A stretch of 64,000 nucleotides of DNA from positions 18,811,501-18,875,500 of the forward strand of contig AP031355.1 of the NCBI GenBank assembly GCA_037833965.1. Reading direction: 5' to 3'. The notes under the pieces were generated by a model. It was not told the DNA's origin and did no database searches. It saw only the letters and a list, made by a program, of their open reading frames with translations. How positions within the stretch are numbered: position 1 is the stretch's first letter; the number at the start of each line of letters is the position of its first letter. This stretch comes from Marchantia polymorpha subsp. ruderalis (Eukaryota > Streptophyta > Marchantiopsida > Marchantiales > Marchantiaceae). A program made the position numbers and the translations under genes. Positions 54,713 through 64,000 of this stretch are shown here, piece after piece.

Positions 54713-57700
54713 TTGCCTCGCGGCCTTACTGGTTCTACAAAGCGAAGAAAAGGCGAGGTTGGAAGAAGGCAATGGTTGGGAGCTCATGGAAGGAGTAAGA
54801 AGCAAGCTCAACTCATTGTCACTGACGGTTACATGGAAGGACACAAGGTGAGCGTTTTAATTGATCCTGGAGCAACTGAGAATTTTCTATCAAGGAGTGT
54901 TGCTATGAAGTTAGGTTTGATGTTGATGAAGTACGTGAGTGAAGAAATTGAATTGCCAAACGGGCAAACTGAAGTGATAGAAACACTACCACGGAGTGTA
55001 GAATTATCCATAGGTAGATACAAGGGGAGCATTGAATGGAGAGTAATTCGTTTAGCTCGATATGATGTCATCCTTGGAATGCCATGGATGGAACAATATA
55101 ATCCGAAGGTAGATTGGAGAAGAAAAGTGATTACAAGTAGTGGATGGAAGATCTATGGAGATAGAATTAGATCTCAGAATAGGAATTTACCTCTCTTTGT
55201 GATGGGTACAGCATCCATTTCTAGAGATGATGTATGTTTACTTGGACTTATAAGAGATATTGGGTCCACGGACAAACCTTACATCCCGGAGTCCTTGAAC
55301 GACATTTTTATGAAGTATAAAGATGTTTTTCCAGATGATCTACTTGCAGGATTACCACCAAAGAGGCGAGAAGATCACAAGATTGAGGTGATACCTGGAA
55401 GTACACCAACTTGCAAAGCTCCATATCGTTTGGCTCCAAACGAATTGGAAGAATGCAAAGCTCAAGTGGAGGAGATGTTGAGCAAGGGATTCATTCAACC
55501 AAGTGTTTCACCTTATGGAGCTCCAGTAGTCTTTGTGAAGGAGAATGATGGATCCATGAGACTATGTATCTATTATCGCGGGTTGAATCAGCAAACGGTT
55601 AAAAACAAATATCCATTACCTCGTATGGATGATTTGTTTGATCAACTTCAAGGAGCGAAGTACTTCACCAAGCTAGATTTGAGAAGCGGCTACAATCAAA
55701 TTTGAATTGCAGATGAAGATGTTCACAAGACAGCTTTTCGTACTAGGTATGGACACTTTGAGTATCTGGTGATGCATTTTGGTCTCACTAATGCACCAGC
55801 TACATTCATGGGATTGATGAACGATATCTTTCGCCCTTATCTAGATAAATCTGTCATTGTTTTTCTAGATGATATATTGGTATATAGCAAAACTTTGAGT
55901 GATCATAGAAGTCATTTACGAGAGGTACTTCAAGTTTTAAAAGACAATCAATTGTATGCCAAAGCTTCAAAATGTGAATTTGGCAAGTCAGAAGTAGATT
56001 ACTTGGGTCATAGAGTTACAACTACAGGAATCCAAGTGATGAGTGAGAAGATAGATGCCATTCAGAAATGGATAGCACCTGAGGATCAAACTCAATTGAA
56101 GAGTTTTCTAGGGCTCACTGGATTCTATCGTAGATTTGTGAAAGGTTTTGCTCGACTAGCTCAAGCCTTGACTTCCATGTTAGGGAAAGGTCAAAAGTGG
56201 AGATGGGAAACAGCTCAAGAGTTAGCTTTTCAAGCATTGAAAGATGCTTTGTTACACGCACCTATTCTCAAGTGATATGATCCTAACCGTTCTATCAAGT
56301 TGGCCACTGATGCATCAGGTACAACAGTAGGTGGCATACTTCAACAAGAATGGGAGGATAGATGACATCCAGTTGCTTTCTATTCTCGAAAGTTGGTGGC
56401 GGCGGAACAAAATTATCACACGACAGAACGAGAGGAGTTAGCCATCGTGTTGGCAACCAAACATTGGAAGCATTATTTGGATGATAAGGAGTTTGTGGTG
56501 GAGACTGATCATAAACCCTTGGTTTATTTGGAAACTCAGAAGGATCTGTCCAAACGACAAATTCGATGGACAGAGTGGCGTCAACGCTTCAACATGAAGA
56601 TTGTGTACGTGGAGGGAAAGAAGCAACTTGCAGATGCTCTCACACGCATGCCTTGTTTGAATCATGTTGCAGAAGTGAAAATTCAGGCAGATTGGTGGAG
56701 CAAGATGTCACAAGCCACAAAGGAGGATGAAGAGATCACTCGGGCACTACAAACTGGAAAGGCAGAGAAATCTCGAGGTTTGGCGTTTTACAATCAGCGT
56801 ATATGGATTCCACAAGATCACGATTTGCGCACAATGATTTTGGCAGAAAGTCATGATACAACCATTGCAGGTCATGTGGGAGTGGAGAAAACCATGGAGA
56901 GTATACAACGAGTGTACTATTGGCCCAAAATACGTGAGCATGTGGAGTCTTATGTTCGAAGTTGTGTTGCTTGTCAAAAAAACAAGGCAAGTAATCAAAA
57001 ACCAGCGGGTTTATTACAGCCTCTTCCTATTCCCGAACAGCGGTAGGAACATGTCACCATGGATCTTGTATGTGAGTTACCAAGGACTTCGTTAGGACAT
57101 GATTCAGTGGTGGTTTTTGTGGACAAATTGAGCAAGATGATTCACATCAGGCCAACCACAAAAACAGTAACAGCTCCACAACTAGCTCAATTGTATCTAG
57201 ATGCAGTTTTTGTGAATCATGGCTTAAGCAAAGTGTTAATCACGGATAGAGGTACTCACTTCACTAGTTTATTTTGGAAAACTTTGTTTAGTTTTTTCAA
57301 AACAAAACTAGCAATGTCAACGGCCTATCACCCTCAAACTGATGAACAAACTGAGAGAGCAAATAGAACCATAGAGGATATGCTACGAGCATTCACATTA
57401 GAAGAGCAAGAAGAGTGGTACAACCTTTTGCCACTTGTGGAATTTGCATATAACAATTCTGTTAATGCATCCACAAAAGTGTCTCCATTTTTTCTTATGT
57501 ATGGAGCTCATCCTATAACTCCTTCAAGTTTGATTAGACTTCCCAAAGGAGAGGAGTTTTCGACCAAAGTTGCAGCAGTCAACGAATTTGTGGAGCATAT
57601 TCACCGAGGACTACATCAGGCCAAGGAGAAGTTGGTGATAGCTCAAAATCGGCAAAAGTAGCATGCCGATGCTCATCGTAGAGAATTGATTTTTGAGGTT

Positions 57701-58142
57701 GGATATCATGTTTGGTTATCTACAACGAATTTGTCTCTTGTAGGAACACCAAAGTTAAACCCTAGGTTCATTGGTCCATTTTTGATTTTGAAGCGTGTTG
57801 GTGAAGTGTCATACAAATTGGAAACTTCCGTCACATATGAAAATACATCCAGTATTTCATGTGTCACGATTGCGAAAACATGTACCACGACCAAAACAAT
57901 TCACCAACCAACCAGCACCACCTCCTCTTCCAACCTTGATAGCAGATCATGAGGAGTTTGAGGTAGAAAAGATACTCAAGAAACGTATTCGAGGTCATAA
58001 ATATCTCAGAGTAGAGTATTTGATTCAATGGAAAGGCTATCCATCGTATGAATCAACTTGGGAACCAGCTAAAAATTTAGCAAATGCACCTTTGATAGTT
58101 CAGGATTTTGAACGTATGTGCAACGAGGACGTTGCATCTTAA
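54713..58142 (+). pseudogene. pol of the chromovirus with C-terminal chromodomain, broken
   Basis: The domains run in one frame: protease ([12 protein letters not shown], about 54858); reverse transcriptase ([13 protein letters not shown], then FLDDILVYS near 55860); RNase H (LATDASG, TEREELA, ETDHKPL); integrase zinc domain (AGHVGVEK, CVACQKNK); and core (MDLVCELP, LITDRGTHF, TDEQTERANR). In-frame stops interrupt it at 55703, 56273, 56363, 57044 and 57659. Near 57820-57840 a frameshift leads into the last frame (57795-58142), which codes for HPVFHVSRLRKH and a chromodomain (FEVEKIL, YLRVEYLIQWKGYP, STWEP). At least one TGA stands where Arg is usual (GYNQ-I-stop-IA), and TAG at 57044 stands where Trp is usual. 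The copy cannot move on its own. Confidence 0.92.
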
Positions 58143-58155
58143 AAGGAGGGAGGTT
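58141..58155 (+). promoter_or_regulatory. Polypurine tract
   Basis: AAAAGGAGGGAGGTT lies directly before the 3' LTR. It is the expected plus-strand primer of an LTR retrotransposon. Confidence 0.88.
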
Positions 58156-58574
58156 TGTAACCATCTTTAGTTAGTTAGAACTAAAGTAGAGTTACTCTGA
58201 AAATTGATGTAGATACTTTAGTGTGCACTAGTCATAGCTGCCACGTCAGCGATCCGCGCACTTGGTAGGTACAGAGTGGATGTGTTAGTTGACAGTGCCA
58301 CGTCAGCAATCCGTGTGCTTGTAGGTAAGAATTGAGTGTGTTAGTTAGTGTGTTAGTTGGGTGCGCCACGTTAGCGATCCGTGTGCTTGTTAGGGTTATC
58401 CGCCACGTCATCCATCCACTAAGAGTGGGATGGATGGTGGGGATTAGATCTTATCACCTTGTACTTGTTGGTGAGAGCTATATAAAGGAGAGGAGAACCA
58501 TTGTTGGTATCTCTCATCTTCAGAGTTTACGTTTCTATTTTCGAGTGAACTTCTCCCTAAAACATAGTGTTACA
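58156..58574 (+). repeat. 3' LTR
   Basis: 419 bp, matching the 5' LTR with about 16 substitutions and one single-base gap near its start. It is followed by the ACAAT target duplication. Confidence 0.95.
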
Positions 58575-58589
58575 ACAATGCATGATATT

Positions 58590-60990
58590 AGAGAGAAGAA
58601 TTACATGGATGTTGTTGGCAACTTTTGTTGAAAGTAGCAATTATAGCGTCAAGCACAAGATGATGAACTCTCTGATGCTATTATCTTTTATTGATAATTT
58701 TTTTGCTGTAGGAATTGACACATGATAAACAATTTGAAATGTGATTTGGCTATAATTAATGCTAAAGTAGAGTATTGATACTTAACATCGTGTGTATTCA
58801 AGAAATTTGTCCTCACTCAAATTTTGATTTGAAGTTGAAATATACTCAAATATTTGGTGTAAAGTGAAAACTTTCTTCATTCGATTTATGGTAGAAGGGT
58901 TAAAAGATTTGCAAAAAAGACTTTCTACTTACATAAAGACCGTGCATAGAAAGAACCAAATTTTATAGACATCATGATGATGAGCAATTTTTGAGATTGC
59001 TCATGTGCACGGTAGATTGTTCCGCGGAAGCGTTCAAAACCAATTTAAGCAAGAGTTGTGATTGAAAGCTATGTCATCATTCTCATTTTCAGTGAATGTA
59101 AAGTGAGAATGATACAAATTGATCAATCAATGGAATGGTATGAGCACATGGTCATTGAAACATTATGAAAAGTTGAATAATTGAAGCTACTATTTAAGGC
59201 GGAGACATGCCATTGTAGATAAGATACGAGCAGAATGTGGTGATAAAAAATTTTGAGTCAGATGAGTGAAAAAAAAACTTTTGTACTCCAACGATACAAG
59301 ATACATCTTTAAATGTTCAAAAAATTAAAATGACAATTACTAAGTGTGGATTATTAGTATATAACATAGCTACATATCGTTTTTATGGAAAATAATCTGT
59401 CAAAAATCTGTTAGGATTAAAAATATTGGATTTGTTAAGATTTGAATGTTTGATAGAATCGAACATACATTAATTCAAGTCAGTTTTATATTCAATATGA
59501 AAAAAATTTGATTTCTATTGAATTGTTAGACTCAAAAGGTTTTGAATGGAGCTCTAAGAAGGAAGTGCTTGATGTTAGAGTACATGAGATATCATAAACA
59601 CAACATTTTATATCTACTAGAAGACACTACCATCTATGCTGCAATCAACTTTATTAAATTTTAAGCTAAATCGTTTCATGTGTGGCATTATAGATCAAAT
59701 CACACCAATAACATGTACTAGTTCCTAGTATGCAATAGACTATTTTTATGTGTTATAGATAAAGTTGACTAAGAGTTTTGCAAATATTGTATTGTGGACA
59801 AACATCCAAGAATTCTTTGCCCACAATATGATGCTTTGATGATAGAACTTCCAATTACTTCATTATGTACATAGTGTCACTTGAGAAACTTCTTCAAAAG
59901 CTTCACTTTTGGGTTTTTATTATGTATTATTTATTGATGATTATTAAAGATTTGTGTGAATTATTTTTTCACACACACACACAAGTATGATATGTTTATA
60001 ACTTTCAAGAGTAGAAAAATTCAAGTTTGGACTAAAACTATACACAAGATTAAATATTTACGAACAAAAAATAGATAGATGTATACTTCAAAAAAATTTT
60101 GATGTTATTGCAAAGAGAAGTGGAAAATTCATTAATTCATCAAGATTTATACTTTGCAACAGAATGTTAATTTTGAAGATCTCAATCTAATAATGAAGCA
60201 AAAGATGCACAATATACAAAGTCAATCAATTTCAACATATGAATTTTGAATCAAATATGTCAATACTCAAGTGTATCTAGTAAATTTCTTCAGTCTAATG
60301 CAATCAATTTTTTGACATCATTAGAAATGAGATTGATAGCTGCTTATAATTGTTTGAGAATTTTTTAATTTACGGTTTATAATTTCATTCCTAAGGAAAA
60401 TAATACCAAGTTGGTACATTCAAATATTGTTATTATTTTTTGGATATGGTAATGGTGTGAAGGTTCATAGACTATGTGATGTAAGGTTATTTTGACTATC
60501 AATGTTTCTTTCAATGAGTCTAGAGGTAAAGAGTTGTCATGCTTCTCGTACTAACAAGGAAAAATCTTCATTTACAGATGTTGGTGAGAAGTAGATGATC
60601 ATTAGATGATTAATGACCTGACACAAGAAAACATATGATACAAATGGTATAAATTCCTGAAGAACGGAAATTAGAGAAGTAGTTTATCATGAGTGAGATT
60701 CAAATATCCGCAACATACCATAGAAATCAACTAGAATGCTCTACTAGTAGATCAGCAAATCGGATTGATAAACACTTGCAACATATGAAATATGAATTGA
60801 TTCTTTCACTTATGAAGATAATGATATTGATACAGAGTATGATCATGGCAAAAACAATCAAATAGATGAGAAGAGTAAAATCTTCAAAATTAGATTGGTG
60901 GCTAGAGTTTTCACGTAAGAAAAAAAACTTGACTATAAAAAAGTATTCTTCCTTGTAGCAAAGAACATAAATATGAATTTTATTTAATAT
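58590..60990 (+). pseudogene. Ty1/copia remnant 3
   Basis: Strongly decayed. Pieces resembling remnant 1 at 9305-11970 appear in the same order: ataaagttgac..gttttgcaaatattg near 59759, caactagaatgc with flanking DNA near 60728, and a connecting region near 60540-60760. Near 60890-60960, RLVAR-VFT and LDYKKVFFLVAKN resemble the start of copia reverse transcriptase. Stops are frequent. The gypsy element lies just upstream and may have inserted into or beside it. Confidence 0.5.
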
Positions 60991-62120
60991 ATATATGTTA
61001 TTACATTAACATTGTTTCACACTAAAAATGTTGCACATTGTTATTCGTGATATTTTGAGTGAATCTATTCTTTTAATTTTCGCCTCATCATCTTTCATTT
61101 GACTATTTGAAATCGTTGAATCTCTGTATGCATATATCTCAATTTCCAAGCTTTGCATAGTACACTTACTTTAAAATTTCACAAACAATTCCAAGCAGCC
61201 ATATATCACAATTTTAAAGTATAAGTCTTATAAAAATAAAAAAGTCTAATTTTTTAGTGTAGCATAAAGCGATATCCAAAATTTCAATAAAAGAAATTTA
61301 TCACAAGTTATTCGTTTAGACATCTACATTTCATGAAATATTTTGACGCAAACCTTTAACTACTGTACTTAAATCCATGACAGCAAACTACATATGATCA
61401 TTTTAACTATATAAATCAAAATTTAAATGCATTTTGCACTTAGAAATATTTCAATTGAGTAAAACTCAATCTAGAAATAAATTTGGGTTGTACGCATTTT
61501 TTATACTAAAATTGAATTCTTTTAAATCCTCATAATATTCATAATTTTTTGGACCCATAAGTCCCATAAAGTTTTCAAAGTTTAAGCTTAGGTTGTAAAA
61601 GAATAGATCTGAATTACAAGCAGCTTGAATGATAAATTAGTGTATCTTATGGTCCAAGAAGATAATATCTTGTTGTAACATCATAACGGTTGCAATATTG
61701 GTCAGGAAAAACTGTAGAGATTATTATATAAATTTCAATGAGCTTATTAAAAAATGTACTATCGAGTTGGAAGTTCAACTCGAACGCAATGTGTATGTGA
61801 TAATAGCTAGATCTCGCATTAAGTGTATCGAATAAACTTTCCAAAAAATTCGGCCATGCGAATTTGATCTTATCAGAAAAATTTTTAAGTACAGAAAATC
61901 ACTTAACCCTAAAAAGGATTTATTCAATCATCCGTTAATTAATTTTCTATTGTTTTTCAAATATAAAGAAGGAAATTGAATATCCACTCTCTACACTCGG
62001 CAAAGTAAAACACCGCCGAGTGGTAAGAAATAATCCCTTCCCTGGCCTCACTCTCTCTTGTTCTCACGACATCCAGACAGCAGTTTGAGCATGAAGACCA
62101 TGGCCAGCCTCTGGTCCTTA
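60991..62120. other. AT-rich spacer
   Basis: No gene or repeat is recognised. GC content rises after about 61980, at the approach to the candidate gene on the minus strand. Confidence 0.5.
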
Positions 62121-62123
62121 TAC

Positions 62124-63085
62124 TTACCTCGTATATACTGAAGATTCGGCAGTACACGGCAACTGATACATTGTTTCAGCAAGAAGTTTACTGACTTGAA
62201 GTCCCCAAACTGAGTTCAGATTAGTGCAGTTCCATTGTGCATCACCTTCTGACTCGACCACATCAACGATAACCATCGATCCATCCATGGAGGTTGGTGA
62301 GAAGAGGTTTATGTCGTAAGGTTCTCGTAGAGAATATCGCATGGATTCTGCAAACGACTGGATGCATGGGAGACGACAACAACTGCTCCGACAGGATGTG
62401 TGGGCACTTTCAGTAACATTGGACATTTCCAACCGCAGAGTCCTCGAGTCTTGGCTGAAAATGTCATCAACCAAGAATAACGGAATGAAGGGAGTGAGAA
62501 TCTGAAATCTCAATGATCAGATTGAAATTTGTGTTCAGTCCCTTTTATCAATGCTTTCATCATCTATAGCAAGTGGGTCTTAAGTAGAGTGAGGGAAAAC
62601 CAGTCGAATGAACATTGTTCGATGTATTGAGATGAACGAGTGTAAGTGAAAAATGCTCCTTTCATCAATTGACCCATTAATAAAATACAAGGCACCACCA
62701 AACAGACACACACACACACACAATCACGTATCATAACCAAGAATTTCACAGGAAATGCTTGCTTGTCGAGCTTCAAGTGTGGTCGGTGTCCATTTTCTAC
62801 GCCACTTACAACGACGGACTCTTCTTCCAGCTTCGAATAGATTCGAGCAACACAGTGCACCTGGTCGATGCACGGGTCGACATAGCAGGAGGGGCCGGAG
62901 CGCACGCACGCAGGGACCCTCCTCGACATGCAGTGACGTGCCCCTAGGCCCACTGGGCAATGCAATGGGAGATCTCGGAGAGCATCTGCCGCTTTGCTGA
63001 GCACCGATGGACCCCGCTCAATGGCGCTCTCGCCAGATCGTCCAAAACCGAGTACCATCTGGAGTTTAATCCTCTGACCAAGCAT
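62124..63085 (-). CDS. Candidate two-exon gene of unknown function
   Basis: Exon 1 is 63085-62810 (ATG at 63085) and ends at a strong donor (GTT|GTAAGTGG). Exon 2 is 62501-62124 after acceptor GAGATTTCAG. Both junctions are phase 0, and the 308-nt intron contains a (CA)n tract. The joined reading is 217 codons plus stop. Visible segments include CVARIYSKLEEESVV at the junction, then ILTPFIPLFLVDDIFSQDSR, and later REPYDINLFSPTSMDGSMV with IVDVVESEGDAQWNC. There is no domain I recognise, no transmembrane segment beyond a weak hydrophobic stretch, and many Cys and Ser. GC content is higher than around it. An upstream exon may exist. It may equally be chance. Confidence 0.35.
62706..62722. repeat. 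(CA)n microsatellite
   Basis: An uninterrupted run of CA dinucleotides (about eight) inside the proposed intron of the candidate minus-strand gene. Confidence 0.9.
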
Positions 63086-63629
63086 GACTTATTATTTTAC
63101 TGAACAATTTAGTTCACCAAACAAAGTGGGAGAAAATGCTTGCGGATCGCTTGGATTCTACGGTACGCACATAGGATGACTTTGACTACCGTAGCGCACA
63201 CTTGAAAGTCCCGCCAAGTTCCAGTCCCCCATTTTCCGCATTTTGGAGGCATCGTCCACAGTCCAGCAGACGGACAGCAACATCAGTGCCTAGCTAGAGG
63301 GTATAGGTACAGTAAACATTTGGTTAAGTCCACATAATTACTTTCAAAAAAACGGGATAAAATTTTATTACTTATCAAAGCATATAGACTCTATTTTACG
63401 GTATGATGTAGTAGAATATAGTCATTTGATTGCTATTGGCAAGAAAACCTAGCAGACCATCCCCAAGAAGTCTTAATTTTTACCTCTAGTATTTCTAAAT
63501 GGTTAATAATTTTCGCCTTATGACAAATAGTATTGGGAGTCAATGCAAATGACATAGGATTACTGGATCCAATCCACTCGAGTTCAGGAAATGTGGATTC
63601 CTGGATAGGTTGATTACTTTCTGAGATCT
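63086..63629. other. Intergenic DNA
   Basis: Nothing is recognised. If the minus-strand candidate gene is real, its promoter would lie in 63086-63290, which has moderate GC and no evident TATA box. Confidence 0.45.
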
Positions 63630-63842
63630 CTAAATCCTCTTGGACTTCAGGTTCCGAATTATCTTCTCATCCATTCCAAATTGACGAGCAATTTTGTGTA
63701 TTGAACGCGGAATTTGCTGTTCTAACAATGAGTTAATCTCCATTCGCTGCCGGTAGTTGAGACGACCGCCTCTACTATTAACGGATTGCAAGCTCATTTC
63801 GCTCAATAAAACATTGTGGAAGATTTGGGTTTGATCAATCAA
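63630..63842 (-). pseudogene. N-terminal helix-turn-helix piece of a mariner-like transposase (tentative)
   Basis: The 70-codon frame contains GGRLNYRQRMEINSLL, then SIHKIARQFGMDEKIIRN. This resembles the helix-turn-helix start of plant mariner-like transposases, where a sentence of the type LT-QR-I-LL is followed by VA--F-VS--T. The catalytic domain is not in the window: going left on the minus strand, no DD-D/E region follows. It could also be a stray regulator fragment. Confidence 0.4.
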
Positions 63843-64000
63843 CGAGTTTTGTTTCTAAGAACCTTAAGTCCGCACTGGATTCTCCAGATCATAATGCAGA
63901 CTTAATGTTTACTGTAGTGATTTCATGTTCGTTAGAAAACCACTATCGAAGTCCGAATTAGATAAAAACTCGATAAGTGGATGCGGTCCTCGTATCCTTC

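Larger units (their letters stand above)
52511..58574 (+). mobile_element. Near-complete Ty3/gypsy chromovirus with both LTRs
   Basis: The element is 6,064 bp. LTRs at 52511-52930 and 58156-58574 both run TG...CA and differ by about 16 changes in 420 (about 96% identity by eye). ACAAT flanks both sides (52506-52510 and 58575-58579), a 5-bp target duplication. A primer site for initiator tRNA-Met and a polypurine tract lie inside the LTRs. Internally the order is gag, protease, reverse transcriptase, RNase H, integrase and chromodomain. Known for chromoviruses: the chromodomain guides insertion into marked chromatin. Stops and shifts make this copy non-autonomous. The LTR similarity points to a comparatively recent insertion. 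Confidence 0.95.

Noticed and set aside
62755-63000. Plus-strand frames of 62-81 codons
   Set aside because: They overlap the better-supported minus-strand splice reading. The plus-strand CCACTTAC is the complement of a strong minus-strand donor.

Overview
KIND OF GENOME. This is nuclear DNA of a land plant. It has spliced genes with GT-AG introns, a eukaryotic tRNA gene with A and B boxes and no encoded CCA, plant-type LTR retrotransposons primed by initiator tRNA-Met, and long AT-rich stretches. Two repeat families (the GC-rich coiled-coil frame at 20179-22731 and the integrase remnants at 6.1-6.9 and 25.6-27.3 kb) resemble proteins I remember as abundant in the liverwort Marchantia polymorpha. 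I therefore lean to a Marchantia-like bryophyte. That is recollection, not a search result.

GENES. The backbone is a tandem, same-strand array of four cinnamyl alcohol dehydrogenase (CAD)-type genes: A 2162-4446, B 14580-16860, C 32898-35151 and D 44082-46380. Each reads as six exons of 80, 114, 231, 286, 154 and 206 nt, identical in all four, with GT-AG junctions, no internal stop and a 356-residue product. All zinc ligands and the GLGG(V/L)G nucleotide motif are present. A fifth unit survives only as a broken last exon (24561-24765). Each complete gene has TATATAAG 81-94 nt before its ATG. A, B and C share a promoter minisatellite that D lacks. B and C also share a 1.5-2.1 kb GC-rich insertion in the promoter. 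D keeps more family-consensus residues and is probably closest to the ancestral copy. The only other confident gene is tRNA-Thr(UGU) at 48421-48492. A two-exon reading on the minus strand (62124-63085) is a weak protein-coding candidate.

REPEATS. The spacers are mostly dead transposons. At 52511-58574 lies a nearly complete Ty3/gypsy chromovirus with 96%-similar LTRs, ACAAT target duplications, a tRNA-Met primer site, a polypurine tract and a C-terminal chromodomain, but with several stops and frameshifts. A related solo LTR lies at 27960-28367. Two older gypsy remnants follow CAD A and the CAD relic. The second ends in a PHD-finger-like domain in place of a chromodomain. There are copia remnants at 9.3-12, 18.3-19.2 and 58.6-61 kb, a decayed hAT transposase at 36.7-38.9 kb, a 701-bp insertion with an 8-bp target duplication at 5384-6084, and a GC-rich element at 19.2-24 kb whose 851-codon frame has five stops but no frameshift. 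The window also holds several strong palindromes and short tandem duplications.

HOW IT FITS TOGETHER. The window looks like a CAD cluster that grew by unequal duplication and was then pushed apart by nested retrotransposons. Some repeats were copied along with the genes, so they can date the duplications. The most unusual items are the PHD-tailed gypsy remnant, the promoter differences among otherwise equal CAD copies, and the stop-rich but frame-intact GC-rich element.
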